Below are positions 9,337 to 18,628 of a stretch of DNA of 64,000 bases, piece by piece. The notes beneath the pieces were generated by a model, which had not been told where the DNA came from, ran no database searches, and saw only the letters and a list, made by a program, of their open reading frames with translations. The DNA comes from Enterobacillus tribolii (lineage in GTDB: Bacteria; Pseudomonadota; Gammaproteobacteria; Enterobacterales; Enterobacteriaceae), in the NCBI RefSeq assembly GCF_003363015.1, contig NZ_QRAP01000001.1, positions 1-64,000 of the forward strand, given 5' to 3'. Both the position numbers and the translations under genes were made by a program. The number at the start of each line of letters is the position of its first letter. Position 1 is the stretch's first letter.

Positions 9337-9545
9337 GACAATACAAGTACCATGGAAAGAGGAATAGAAAGTAATACTTGGATCACCAATATTGAATGAT
9401 AAAACCGGTAGTGAGAATGCCGCGCCGTGGATTTTTTATTCTGCTTATTTGTTTTAATTTATTGTTTTTATTTTAATTTTTTATGATAACCAGAAAGAGG
9501 TAATCACCGTTCTGCTGCCGGGGTATTTTTGCCGGAATATATAAA

Positions 9546-9590
9546 TTGACCGGGATCACGGATTATTGCCTGTGGCAAACTCATTATAAT
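9546..9590 (+). promoter_or_regulatory. Candidate FNR-dependent caiT promoter
   Basis: TTGAC-CGGG-ATCAC at 9546-9559 matches the FNR consensus TTGAT-N4-ATCAA at 8 of 10 positions. A perfect -10 hexamer TATAAT lies at 9585-9590 with no good -35. With a start at about 9595-9597 the FNR site is centred near -42 to -44, the class II activator position. The caiT leader would be about 250 nt. Confidence 0.55.
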
Positions 9591-9847
9591 TCACACGCCG
9601 ACATTGCTGACGGGAGGAACTGGAAAAGGATTCGCTTTATATAGCGTCAAGGATACGCGGGTAAAATCAGGCGTGCTAATGATGGCATGTCCTCATCACC
9701 GGTTATTGCGCCGAATAATATCAGCTCACCGGGTTTTCAATATTTCGGTCCGGCGTGTCCGGACAGGTATTTCTGTTTTCCGTTGCCGGACGTGCTGCGG
9801 CAATCAGAAACAGTAATGCGTTCCGATAAGAAACGGGAAGCCAGCAG

Positions 9848-11374
9848 ATGAATAATGATACAGGCAAAGCACGGAAGATTGGCATTGAACCCAAGGTCTT
9901 TTTTCCGTCATTGATTATCGTCGCTTTACTCTCTTATTTGACCATAAGGGATCTCGATGCGTCGAATAAGGTCATTAATGCGGTGTTCAGCTATATCACC
10001 CACGACTGGGGCTGGGCGTTTGAGTGGTACATGGTCGTGATGCTGGGCGGATGGTTCTGGCTGATCCTCGGGCCGTTCGCCAACAGAAAGCTGGGCGATG
10101 AAGATCCGGAATTCAGTACGCTGAGCTGGATTTTCATGATGTTTGCCTCCTGCACCTCTGCGGCGGTGCTGTTCTGGGGCTCCATCGAGATTTATTACTA
10201 CATTTCCACGCCGCCTTTCGGCCTGGAGCCGTTCTCTACCGGCGCGAAGGAGCTGGGGCTGGCATACAGCCTGTTCCACTGGGGGCCGCTGCCCTGGGCG
10301 ACGTACAGCTTCCTCGCGGTGGCGTTCGGTTATTTCCTGTTCGTACGCAAAATCAACGTTATCCGGCCGAGCGGGACGCTGGTGCCGCTGCTGGGAGAAA
10401 AGCGCAGTAAAGGCATCATCGGCATCATCATCGACAACCTTTACCTGGTCGCGCTGATCCTGGCGATGGGCACCAGCCTCGGGCTGGCCACGCCGCTGGT
10501 GACGGAATGTATTCAGTATCTGTTCGGCGTGCCCCATACCCTGGAGCTGGATGCCATCATCATTTCCTGCTGGATCGTCGTTAACGCGATATGCGTGGCG
10601 TTTGGTTTGCAGAAAGGCGTCAAGATCGCCAGCGACGTGCGGAACTACCTCAGCCTGATGGTGTTGGCATGGGTGCTGATCATCGGCGGCGCCAGCTTTA
10701 CGGTGAACTATTTCACCGACTCGGTGGGGATGTTGCTGATGAACGTCGGCCGCATGCTGTTTTACACCGACGCCATCGGTAAGAGCGGCTTCCCGCAGGA
10801 CTGGACGGTCTTTTACTGGGCGTGGTGGATCGTCTACGGCATCCAGATGTGTATCTTCCTGGCGCGAATCTCCAAGGGCAGAACCGTGCGTCAGCTGTGC
10901 CTCGGCATGGTCGGCGGGCTTACTGCGTCAACCTGGCTGCTGTGGACCATTCTGGGCAGTAACACCATCACCCTGATCAATAAAAACATCATTGATATTC
11001 CGCAGCTCATCAAGGAGCACGGCGTTCCCCGCGCCATTATCGAAACCTGGGCGGCGCTGCCGCTGAGCACCGTGACCATGTGGGCATTTTTCATCCTGTG
11101 CTTTATCGCCACGGTAACGCTGATTAACGCCTGTTCCTACACGCTGGCGATGTCGACCTGCAAGGAAGCCAGCGGCTATGAGGAACCGCCGGTATGGGTG
11201 CGGGTCGGGTGGTCGGTGCTGGTGGGGGTGATTGGCATCATCCTGCTGGCGCTGGGCGGCCTGAAGCCGATTCAGACCGCGATTATCGCCGGCGGATGCC
11301 CGCTGTTTTTCGTCAACATCATGATAACGGTCTCCTTCCTCAAGGATGCCAAATCCACGCACTGGAAATACTGA
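9848..11374 (+). CDS. caiT: L-carnitine/gamma-butyrobetaine antiporter CaiT
   Basis: 508 residues; BCCT family with 12 predicted TM segments. Family hallmarks include KVFFPSLI near the start, [18 protein letters not shown], the WGSIEIYYY tryptophan segment, a Gly/Ser-rich [10 protein letters not shown] in the unwound helix, and [28 protein letters not shown]. It exchanges external carnitine for internal gamma-butyrobetaine, independent of sodium. It is first in the plus-strand cai operon. GGGAAG precedes ATG 9848. Confidence 0.96.
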   Translation: MNNDTGKARKIGIEPKVFFPSLIIVALLSYLTIRDLDASNKVINAVFSYITHDWGWAFEWYMVVMLGGWFWLILGPFANRKLGDEDPEFSTLSWIFMMFASCTSAAVLFWGSIEIYYYISTPPFGLEPFSTGAKELGLAYSLFHWGPLPWATYSFLAVAFGYFLFVRKINVIRPSGTLVPLLGEKRSKGIIGIIIDNLYLVALILAMGTSLGLATPLVTECIQYLFGVPHTLELDAIIISCWIVVNAICVAFGLQKGVKIASDVRNYLSLMVLAWVLIIGGASFTVNYFTDSVGMLLMNVGRMLFYTDAIGKSGFPQDWTVFYWAWWIVYGIQMCIFLARISKGRTVRQLCLGMVGGLTASTWLLWTILGSNTITLINKNIIDIPQLIKEHGVPRAIIETWAALPLSTVTMWAFFILCFIATVTLINACSYTLAMSTCKEASGYEEPPVWVRVGWSVLVGVIGIILLALGGLKPIQTAIIAGGCPLFFVNIMITVSFLKDAKSTHWKY

Positions 11375-11401
11375 CTTTTACACTGACAAGGGGTTCTGAC
11401 T

Positions 11402-12541
11402 ATGGATTTTAAGCTGACCGATGAACAGGAACTGTTTGTTGCTGGCATCCGCGATTTGATGGAGCGGGAAAACTGGGAAAGCTATTTTGCCGACTGTGAC
11501 CGCGACAGCGAATACCCGCTGCGCTTCGTGAAGGAACTGGCGGATATGGGCATCGACAGCCTGCTGATTCCCGAAGAACACGGCGGCTTTGAGGCCGGGC
11601 TGGTAACGGTCACCGCGGTATGGGAAATACTGGGACGCCTGGGCGCGCCGACCTACGTGCTGTATCAGTTGCCGGGCGGCTTCAACACCGTGCTGCGTGA
11701 AGGGTCGCCGGAACAGATCGACAAGATCATGGCCTTCCGCGGCACCGGCGAGCAAATGTGGAACTCCGCCATTACCGAACCGGGCGCCGGGTCGGACGTC
11801 GGCAGCCTGCAAACCAACTACACGCGGCGTAACGGCAAGGTTTATCTCAACGGCAGCAAATGCTTCATCACCAGCAGCGCGCGCACGCCTTATCTGGTGG
11901 TGATGGCGCGGGATGCATCGTCGGAGAAACCCGTCTTTTCCGAGTGGTTCGTGGATATGAGCAAGCCTGGCATCCGGGTCAACAAGCTGGAGAAGCTGGG
12001 CCTGCGCATGGACAGCTGCTGCGAAATCCTGTTCGACAACGTTGAGCTGGAAGAGAAGGACATGTTCGGCCGGGAAGGCAACGGTTTCAACCGGGTGAAA
12101 GAAGAGTTCGATCACGAACGCTTCCTGGTGGCGCTGACCAACTACGGCACGGCCTACTGCGCGTTTGAAGACGCGGCTAAATATGCCAATCAGCGCGTGC
12201 AGTTCGGCGAGGCTATCGGGCGTTATCAGCTGATCCAGGAAAAATTCGCCCATATGCAGATCAAGCTGACCAACATGCGCAACATGCTGTACGAAGCGGC
12301 CTGGAAGGGCGACAACGGCGGCATGACCTCCGGCGATTCGGCGATGTGTAAATACTACTGCGCCCACGCCGCCTTTGAAGTGGTGGACGACGCCATGCAG
12401 GTGCTGGGCGGCATCGGTATCGCCGGTGAACACCGTGTTACCCGCTTCTGGCGCGACCTGCGCGTCGATCGCGTCTCCGGCGGCACCGATGAGATGCAGA
12501 TCCTGACGCTGGGACGTTCGGTGCTGAAACAGTACCGCTGA
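11402..12541 (+). CDS. caiA: Crotonobetainyl-CoA reductase CaiA
   Basis: 379 residues, acyl-CoA dehydrogenase fold and nearly the same length as E. coli CaiA (380). Recognisable segments are [20 protein letters not shown], the FAD-binding [50 protein letters not shown] and the C-terminal [20 protein letters not shown]. It reduces crotonobetainyl-CoA to gamma-butyrobetainyl-CoA with electrons from FixABCX. AAGGGG precedes ATG 11402, 27 bases after caiT. Confidence 0.96.
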   Translation: MDFKLTDEQELFVAGIRDLMERENWESYFADCDRDSEYPLRFVKELADMGIDSLLIPEEHGGFEAGLVTVTAVWEILGRLGAPTYVLYQLPGGFNTVLREGSPEQIDKIMAFRGTGEQMWNSAITEPGAGSDVGSLQTNYTRRNGKVYLNGSKCFITSSARTPYLVVMARDASSEKPVFSEWFVDMSKPGIRVNKLEKLGLRMDSCCEILFDNVELEEKDMFGREGNGFNRVKEEFDHERFLVALTNYGTAYCAFEDAAKYANQRVQFGEAIGRYQLIQEKFAHMQIKLTNMRNMLYEAAWKGDNGGMTSGDSAMCKYYCAHAAFEVVDDAMQVLGGIGIAGEHRVTRFWRDLRVDRVSGGTDEMQILTLGRSVLKQYR

Positions 12542-12593
12542 TATGTATGAGCGCCGCCGATCAACGGCGGCTTTAACCCTGGGGAACAGTGTT

Positions 12594-13811
12594 ATGTCCA
12601 AAAAATTACATACCCCGTCGTTCGGTATTCTGGAAGGCGTGCGGGTGGTGTTTTCCGGCATTGAGGTCGCCGGGCCGTTCGGCCCGCAGATGATGGCGGA
12701 GTGGGGCGCAGAGGTGATCTGGATTGAAAACGTCGCCTACGACGACACGCTGCGGGTGCAGAAGAACTATTGCGAGCTGGACCGTCGCAACCAGCACAGC
12801 CTGTCGATGAATATCTTCGCCGATGAAGGCCGGGAAGCGTTTCTGAAGCTGATGGAAACCACCGATATCCTGATTGAATCCAGCAAAGGGCCGGCCTTCG
12901 CCCGGCGCGGTATTACCGACGAACTGCTGTGGCAGCGCAATAAGTCATTGGTGATCGTGCATGTCTCCGGCTACGGCCAGTACGGGGTGGACGAGTACAT
13001 CAACCTGCCGTCCTACGACCTGATCGCCCAGGCGTTCAGCGGTTACCTGATTCAGAACGGCGATCGCGATCAGCCGATCCCCGCCTTTCCCTATACCGCC
13101 GACTATCTGGCGGCGTTTACCGTACTCAGCGCCTCGCTGGCCGCGTTATACCGGGTGCAGAAAACCGGCGAGGGAGAAAGCATCGACGTGGCGATGTATG
13201 AGGTCATGCTGCGCATCGGCCAGTACTACATGATGGACTACTTCAACGGCGGCACGCTTTACCCGCGCTCCACCAAGGGCAAAGACCCCACGCAGGTCGG
13301 GTGCGGCGTATACCGCTGCAGCGATGGCTTTATCGGCATTGAGCTGGTGGGCGGCAAGCAGGTGAAAAGCATGCTTGAGGAACTGGGGATGGGGCATCTG
13401 CTTGGCACGCCGGATTACCCGGAAGGCATTCCCGGCATCCGCGCTGACAGCCCGGCGGCGGAAGAGCTGGAGGCGAAGCTTGATGCTTTCTTCGCCGCAA
13501 AAACCATTGCCGAAGCGGAAAGCGTACTGGCGAAATTCACTATTGCCGCCGGCAAGGTGATGACCATTCCGGAGCTGGAAAATCATCCGCAGTATCTGGC
13601 GCGGGAAAACTTCATTGAATGGCAGGCGGAAAGCGGGAAAACGCTCAAAGGACCGAACGTGATGCCGAAATTCAGCCGTCACCCCGGCAAAGTCTGGCGC
13701 GCGATGCCCGCCCGCGGCAAGGATACCGCCGATATCCTGAGCGATCTCGGCTATTCACCACAGGAAATCAATATGATGCGTGAAAAAGGTATCATCAGGA
13801 TCAGTGAATAA
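12594..13811 (+). CDS. caiB: L-carnitine CoA-transferase CaiB
   Basis: 405 residues, exactly the E. coli length. Class III CoA-transferase: [46 protein letters not shown], and the catalytic aspartate in FPYTADY (D170, equivalent to E. coli D169). It moves CoA from gamma-butyrobetainyl-CoA or crotonobetainyl-CoA to carnitine. ATG 12594 gives the family N-terminus; an in-frame ATG at 12543 has no family support. It is third in the operon. Confidence 0.96.
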   Translation: MSKKLHTPSFGILEGVRVVFSGIEVAGPFGPQMMAEWGAEVIWIENVAYDDTLRVQKNYCELDRRNQHSLSMNIFADEGREAFLKLMETTDILIESSKGPAFARRGITDELLWQRNKSLVIVHVSGYGQYGVDEYINLPSYDLIAQAFSGYLIQNGDRDQPIPAFPYTADYLAAFTVLSASLAALYRVQKTGEGESIDVAMYEVMLRIGQYYMMDYFNGGTLYPRSTKGKDPTQVGCGVYRCSDGFIGIELVGGKQVKSMLEELGMGHLLGTPDYPEGIPGIRADSPAAEELEAKLDAFFAAKTIAEAESVLAKFTIAAGKVMTIPELENHPQYLARENFIEWQAESGKTLKGPNVMPKFSRHPGKVWRAMPARGKDTADILSDLGYSPQEINMMREKGIIRISE

Positions 13812-13827
13812 CCACGGGTGAGACGTT

Positions 13828-15393
13828 ATGGATACTATCGGCGACACGACGCTGCGTGACATGTGGGATGAACGCGCCGCGCGCTATGGGGACAAAACCG
13901 CGCTGGTTTATGAAGACTGTGCGGGGAATACCCGTGAATACAGCTATGCTCGGCTCGGAGCGGACATCAACCGGGCGGCAAACCTGTTTCTCAGCCTCGG
14001 CATCGGTAAAGGCGATCGGGTGGCGGTGCAGATCGCCAACAGTCCGGAGTTCGTCATGTGCTGGTACGGGTTGGCCTGTATCGGCGCGATTGCCGTTCCC
14101 GTCAATACGCAATACACCGCCGGCGAGTGCGAGTATCTGACGGAAAAATGCGGCGTGACGGCCGTGGTGGCCGAAGCGGCGTTTCTGCCGTTATACCGGA
14201 CGGTGCGCCATACGTTGCGTCATATCCTGCTGGTCAGGGGCGGGGAAACGTTACCGCCGGATGTCCTGGCCTTCGAGACGCTGCATCAGCACCAGCCGGA
14301 TCGCCTGGTACGGTGCGAGCCGTTGGGCAGCGACGACGTTGCCGAAATCCTGTTTACCTCGGGCACGACGTCGCGGCCCAAAGGCGTGGTGATTACGCAC
14401 TGCAATCTGCTGCATGCCGGGCGTTTCACCGCCTGGCAGGTCGGCATCACCCGGAATGAACGCTATTTGTCCTCAATGCCCGCCTTCCACGTGGACTTTC
14501 AGTGCAGCGCCGCCATGCCGGTGTTCATGATGGGCGCGACGCTGATTCTGCTGGAGAAATACAGCGCGCGTAACTTCTGGCGGCAGGTATGCCTGCACCG
14601 CGCCACCCTGACGCACAGCATGCCGCTGATCCTGCGTACCCTGCTGTTGCAGCCGGTGGCGGCGTGGGAGAAAAACCATTGTCTGCGCGACATGGGGTTC
14701 TATCTCAATATCAGCCTGGCGGAGAAGGCGCGCTTCGAGCAACGTTTCAACGTCACGTTGTTCAATTCTTACGGGCTGTCGGAAACGCTGGTCGGCCTGA
14801 TCGGGGATTGCCCCGGCGACGAACGGCATTACCCGTCTATCGGCCGGCCGGGTCTGGGCTATGAAGCCAAAATCGCCGACCGGGAAGGCAACGCGCTGGG
14901 GCCGCATCAGGTCGGGGAAATTTACGTCCGCGGCGTTCCGGGGCGGACGCTGTTCCGCGAATACTACAACGACCCGCAGGCCACGCAGGCCACGCTCACC
15001 CCGGACGGCTGGATGCGTACCGGCGACAAGGGCTACGTGGACGAGCGCGGGCTGTTTTACTTCGTCGATCGGGCGGTGAACGTCATTAAACGCTCCGGCG
15101 AAAATATCGCCAGCAGCGAAGTGGAAACCCTGCTGGAAAGCCATCCCGGCGTGGCGGAAGCGGCGGTGATCGGCGTGCCGGACCCGATCCGCGATGAAGC
15201 GGTAAAAGCCTACATCATCGTGCGCGACGGCGTAACGCTGAGCGAAGCGGAGATTCTGGATTACTGCGCTGCCGGCCTGGCGAAATTCAAGGTGCCTTCT
15301 TACATCGAATTCGTCAGGGAACTGCCGCGAACCTGTACCGGCAAGGTGTGCAAAAAACAACTGAAGGCGCGGCCTGTGCTGTGCGAAGAGTAA
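13828..15393 (+). CDS. caiC: Crotonobetaine/carnitine-CoA ligase CaiC
   Basis: 521 residues; ANL-superfamily adenylate-forming ligase. It has the P-loop-like FTSGTTSRPKGVVIT, SYGLSETLVG, GWMRTGDKGYVDE and the C-terminal hinge FVDRAVNVIKRSGENI, and ends with the catalytic-lysine region TCTGKVCKKQLK. It starts the pathway by forming the first betainyl-CoA from a betaine, CoA and ATP. It starts 16 bases after caiB. E. coli CaiC is 517 residues. Confidence 0.95.
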   Translation: MDTIGDTTLRDMWDERAARYGDKTALVYEDCAGNTREYSYARLGADINRAANLFLSLGIGKGDRVAVQIANSPEFVMCWYGLACIGAIAVPVNTQYTAGECEYLTEKCGVTAVVAEAAFLPLYRTVRHTLRHILLVRGGETLPPDVLAFETLHQHQPDRLVRCEPLGSDDVAEILFTSGTTSRPKGVVITHCNLLHAGRFTAWQVGITRNERYLSSMPAFHVDFQCSAAMPVFMMGATLILLEKYSARNFWRQVCLHRATLTHSMPLILRTLLLQPVAAWEKNHCLRDMGFYLNISLAEKARFEQRFNVTLFNSYGLSETLVGLIGDCPGDERHYPSIGRPGLGYEAKIADREGNALGPHQVGEIYVRGVPGRTLFREYYNDPQATQATLTPDGWMRTGDKGYVDERGLFYFVDRAVNVIKRSGENIASSEVETLLESHPGVAEAAVIGVPDPIRDEAVKAYIIVRDGVTLSEAEILDYCAAGLAKFKVPSYIEFVRELPRTCTGKVCKKQLKARPVLCEE

Positions 15394-15472
15394 GGCGCGC
15401 GATATGGAGCAACATTCATCGTAGGGTCCGGCATTGACCGGAAAGCTATTTTCTCGATTCAAGGTGACCATC

Positions 15473-16324
15473 ATGGCGTTAAAACTGGATATGCAGGGAA
15501 AGACTTACGGACCGTTTGTGCGGGAATACACTTTCCGCGACCTGATTCTGTTCGCTCTGGGATGCGGCGCGGGGCAGGACGGTATCACCGATCTGGAATA
15601 CGTGTATGAAAAAGACCTCAAAATTCTGCCGATGTTTGCGGCGATGCCGATTGTCGACAGCGAGGTGACCAAAACCATTGACTATGGCTTTGACTGGGGT
15701 GGTTCCCTGCACTGGGGGTTCGACCTGAAATTCCACCAGCCGATGACCCGGCTTTCCGGCAAACTGAGCACGCACGTACTGCTGAATGCGCTGTACGATC
15801 GGGGGGAAGGGCGGGGATGTCTGGCCCAGCATATCGGTGAAACCTTCGATGAAACCGGGACTAAGCTGTTTACCAACGAAAGCTGGGACTGCGCATTGTT
15901 CGACGGCGGCTTCGGCGGCCCCAAAGCGCCGAAGGACGTTGTTGAAATCCCGGAGCGGGAACCGGACTTCAGCGTTACGGAGCGGGTGCCGCTGAATCAG
16001 GCGCTGATTTATCGCCTTTCCGGCGATTATCACCCGCAGCACATCGACTGGGAGTATGCGCAGAAGTACGGCTATCAGAAGCCGATCCTGCATGCCGTCA
16101 GCACCGCCGGCGTCGCCTGCCGCCATATCATCGCCACGCTGTTCCCCGGCCAGCCGGAGCGCCTGACACGCTTTAAAACCCGTATCACCAAGCCACTTTA
16201 CCCCGGTGCGACGATCATCACGCAAATGTGGAAGTGGAGCGAGAACTGTATTCATTTCCGGGTGATGGATGCGGATAATCCGGAGGTATTTTACCTGAAC
16301 TTCGGATTGGTTGAGTGGGCGTAA
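15473..16324 (+). CDS. MaoC/hydratase-2 type enoyl-CoA hydratase replacing CaiD
   Basis: 283 residues, double hot-dog (hydratase-2, peroxisomal MFE-2-like) protein, unrelated in fold to crotonase-type CaiD. The C-terminal hot-dog carries YRLSGDYHPQHID (180-192), the hydratase-2 signature, but the usual Asn of GDxNP is His187; Asp185 and His190 remain. The usual PILHG is PILHA. ATG 15473 has AAGGTGA at a good distance. It is last in caiTABC-maoC, in the slot of caiD, so the inferred reaction is reversible hydration of crotonobetainyl-CoA to (R)-carnitinyl-CoA. Hydratase-2 enzymes give the R product, the configuration of L-carnitine. No caiD or caiE follows. Confidence 0.82.
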   Translation: MALKLDMQGKTYGPFVREYTFRDLILFALGCGAGQDGITDLEYVYEKDLKILPMFAAMPIVDSEVTKTIDYGFDWGGSLHWGFDLKFHQPMTRLSGKLSTHVLLNALYDRGEGRGCLAQHIGETFDETGTKLFTNESWDCALFDGGFGGPKAPKDVVEIPEREPDFSVTERVPLNQALIYRLSGDYHPQHIDWEYAQKYGYQKPILHAVSTAGVACRHIIATLFPGQPERLTRFKTRITKPLYPGATIITQMWKWSENCIHFRVMDADNPEVFYLNFGLVEWA

Positions 16325-16337
16325 TTACGCCCTGTTC

Positions 16338-16372
16338 CGGCGGCGGAGCTGCGTTATTACTCCGCCGTCCGG
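16338..16372 (+). terminator. Hairpin at the end of the cai operon
   Basis: CGGCGGAG (16341-16348) pairs with CTCCGCCG (16360-16367) 17 bases after the hydratase stop; flanking CCGG/CCGG may extend it. The downstream T tract is weak (TGATTTAT). Confidence 0.5.
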
Positions 16373-16674
16373 CTGATTTATCGTCACGCTTGTCATTCTT
16401 CCCTGCCTGAATTATTATTCAGCCGCCCCGTAGCGGTCATTACCGCTATTTATTCCACGCTATTTCTCACTTTCACCGGGTTGCTGCGCACATTGACGTG
16501 CGGCGTATTATCCACCTCAAACCCTCATGCTTTCGCTGTGCGGAAGATCGTTATTCATCCTTAACCCCTAACATTGGCTTTGATTTGCAGATACGTTGGC
16601 GTTGCCTGTGTGACCCCATTATTCCGCAACAAAGCGATAAAAATATAATTATTTGTTTTTAAACGGATATTAAA
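16373..16674 (+). promoter_or_regulatory. Upstream region of the RNA repair cassette
   Basis: About 300 bp, increasingly A+T-rich toward the ligase gene. TATAAT occurs at 16644-16649, about 25 bases before the ATG, and is the best -10 candidate, but it has no good -35. A TGGC-TTTGATT-TGC sequence near 16575 resembles a sigma-54 promoter but has the wrong spacing. I see no gene here. Confidence 0.4.
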
Positions 16675-17385
16675 ATGAACGCGTCACAAAAATATGGAAG
16701 AACCTACCATTATCCGTTCTCCCCCGGCACCACCAGCGATGATCGGATCAATGCGGATTACTGGCGGGATATTCAGTCTGTTGAACGGTTAATTCATACT
16801 GAAAAGCTGGACGGTGAAAATAACTGCCTGAACCGCTACGGCGTATTTGCCCGCTCTCATGCCGCGCCGACGCAGTCCGCCTGGACGGCAAAAATACGGC
16901 AACGTTGGGCGTTAATTAAAAACGATCTCGGCGACCTGGAATTATTCGGCGAGAACCTGTATGCCGTTCATTCCATTGAATACCGCGCATTGGAGCAGGA
17001 TTTTTTTATTTTCGCGGTACGCTGCAAAGATATGTGGCTGAGCTGGGAAGAAGTGAAGGTTTGCGCGGCGCTGTATGATTTTCCCTGCGTCCCGGAACTG
17101 CCCGCGTTGCCGGCGCCGGTTGATGAAGCGCAATGGCGGCGGGATTTTCTGGCCCGGGTGGAAAGCCGCGGTGCGTTTGATCCCTGGGACGTGCACACCG
17201 GCCAGCCCTGCACCATGGAGGGTATCGTTTCGCGTGCGGCCGGCGAGTTTCCGGTATCGGATTTTGCCCGTCATGTTTTCAAATACGTGCGCAAGAATCA
17301 CGTTAAAACAACACAGCACTGGAAACGCAACTGGCGCCGGGCGCGTATGGCCTGGGAGTTTCCTTACGGGGAGGACGGGCGATGA
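16675..17385 (+). CDS. ATP-dependent RNA ligase, Rnl2/DraRnl-like
   Basis: 236-residue nucleotidyltransferase-fold ligase. The motifs occur in order: motif I EKLDGEN with predicted AMP-accepting Lys44; FARSH (59-62) for motif Ia; GENLY (92-96), motif III; FFIFAVR (109-115), IIIa; EGIVSR (181-186), motif IV; and KYVRK (202-206), motif V. These are what an RNA ligase needs to adenylate itself and seal 5'-phosphate to 3'-OH ends. There is no OB fold, so it is a compact stand-alone ligase. The ribosome site is weak. Its stop overlaps the next start (ATGA), coupling it to the end-healing enzyme. The native RNA target is unknown. Confidence 0.85.
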   Translation: MNASQKYGRTYHYPFSPGTTSDDRINADYWRDIQSVERLIHTEKLDGENNCLNRYGVFARSHAAPTQSAWTAKIRQRWALIKNDLGDLELFGENLYAVHSIEYRALEQDFFIFAVRCKDMWLSWEEVKVCAALYDFPCVPELPALPAPVDEAQWRRDFLARVESRGAFDPWDVHTGQPCTMEGIVSRAAGEFPVSDFARHVFKYVRKNHVKTTQHWKRNWRRARMAWEFPYGEDGR

Positions 17386-18491
17386 GCTGGCAACTGACGA
17401 CGGATAAAGCGTGGAACGCCCTCGAAACCCGCTTCCCGTGGGTGGCCGATATGCGCCACGTCCCCCAGGATCGGCGGCACCACGCGGAGGGCGACGTGGC
17501 GACGCATACCCGTATGGTGCTGGAGGAACTGGCGAAACTGCCTGGCGTTCAGGCGTTGACGGAAGAGCAACGGGAGATTGTCTGGGCAGCGGCGTTGTTG
17601 CACGACGTGGAAAAACGCAGTACGACGCAGACCGACGACGCGGGGAATATCACCTCGCCGGGGCATGCGCGTATGGGCGAGCTCACGGCCCGCCGGCTGC
17701 TTTACCGTGATATTCCCACGCCGTTTCATATCCGCGAGCAGGTGGCTGCGCTGGTGCGGTTACACGGTCTGCCGATGTGGCTGCTGGAGCGCCCGTCGCC
17801 GGAGCGCCAGGTTTTGGCCGCCGCGCTGCGCGTTGATCTGCGCCTGCTGGCAATTTTAGCGGAGGCTGACCTGCGCGGACGGCAGTGCGAAGACCAGGCC
17901 GGGCTGCTGGAGCGGCTTGAGCTGTTCGGACTGTTTTGTCAGGAACAGATGTGCTGGGGGCAGGCCCGCGCGTTTACCAGCGCCGCCGCCCGCTATCACT
18001 ACCTGACGCACCCGGAAAGCCCGCCGGAGTACGAGCCATGGCCCGTTCCCGGCAGCGGGGTGACGCTGCTCTCGGCGTTGCCCGGCATGGGGAAAGATCG
18101 CTACGTGGCGCAGCATTGCCAGGGGATGGCGGTAGTCAGCCTGGACGACATCCGCCGCCGGCACCGCATCGATCCGAAAGACAGCAATGCCAATGGTTGG
18201 GTGGTGCAACAGGCGAAGGAGCAGGCGCGCGTGCTGCTGCGCCGGGGCGAACCGTTTGTCTGGAACGCGACGAATCTCACCCGGCAACTGCGCGCGCAGC
18301 TGATTCAGCTGTTCACGGATTATCATGCGACGGTGAGGATTGTCTATCTGGAGGTCCCCTATGCTCAGTGGCGTGCGCAGAATCAGCAGCGGGAATATGC
18401 GGTGCCGGACGCGGTGATGGACCGGATGTTAAGGAAGCTGGAGGTGCCGCAGCGGGATGAGGCGCACTGCGTCGAGTATTTTGTCAGTTAA
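17382..18491 (+). CDS. HD phosphoesterase-polynucleotide kinase fusion (HD-Pnk-like RNA end-healing enzyme)
   Basis: 369 residues with two domains. Residues about 20-200 are an HD phosphohydrolase: H34, H42, HD at 74-75 in ALLHDVEK, and GHARMG near 94. Residues about 225-369 are a P-loop kinase: LPGMGKD (233-239), then SLDDIRRRH and WNATNLTRQLR, as in T4 Pnk-type kinases. The same domain order is known from Runella HD-Pnk, which removes 2',3'-phosphates and phosphorylates 5'-OH ends. With the overlapping upstream ligase it makes a complete heal-and-seal RNA repair pair. The HD domain's specificity is inferred from that architecture. Confidence 0.85.
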   Translation: MSWQLTTDKAWNALETRFPWVADMRHVPQDRRHHAEGDVATHTRMVLEELAKLPGVQALTEEQREIVWAAALLHDVEKRSTTQTDDAGNITSPGHARMGELTARRLLYRDIPTPFHIREQVAALVRLHGLPMWLLERPSPERQVLAAALRVDLRLLAILAEADLRGRQCEDQAGLLERLELFGLFCQEQMCWGQARAFTSAAARYHYLTHPESPPEYEPWPVPGSGVTLLSALPGMGKDRYVAQHCQGMAVVSLDDIRRRHRIDPKDSNANGWVVQQAKEQARVLLRRGEPFVWNATNLTRQLRAQLIQLFTDYHATVRIVYLEVPYAQWRAQNQQREYAVPDAVMDRMLRKLEVPQRDEAHCVEYFVS

Positions 18492-18628
18492 AACAGGCAG
18501 GAATGGCGATCCATAACCCGTTTTGATGTTTGGTTTGTGAGGTATTACGAAAACGCTCATCAAACCTTTACCGGGAGGCGCCGTTTCGTGTAAGACTGTG
18601 ATAATCACTTTGGATACAGGAAGGTGTC

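Larger units (their letters stand above)
9129..9847. promoter_or_regulatory. fixA-caiT divergent control region
   Basis: 719 bp between the divergent fix and cai operons, longer than a simple promoter pair needs and strongly A+T-rich at about 9430-9490. It holds three perfect 8-bp inverted repeats at 9229-9336, an FNR-like box at 9546-9559 and a perfect TATAAT at 9585-9590. By analogy with E. coli it should carry CaiF and CRP sites. I saw no good CRP palindrome. Small open frames here do not look coding. Confidence 0.75.

Noticed and set aside
9171-9389. 72-codon minus-strand frame upstream of fixA
   Set aside because: It spans the inverted-repeat cluster and has no start signals.
9604-9816. 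70-codon open frame between the caiT promoter and caiT
   Set aside because: Unusual composition, no ribosome site, and it lies in the expected caiT leader.
11378-12661. 427-codon frame antisense to caiA
   Set aside because: Shadow of a clearly identified gene; its product has no family features.
16574-16590. Sigma-54-like TGGC...TTGC before the RNA ligase
   Set aside because: Only nine bases separate GG and GC instead of ten; sigma-54 spacing is strict.
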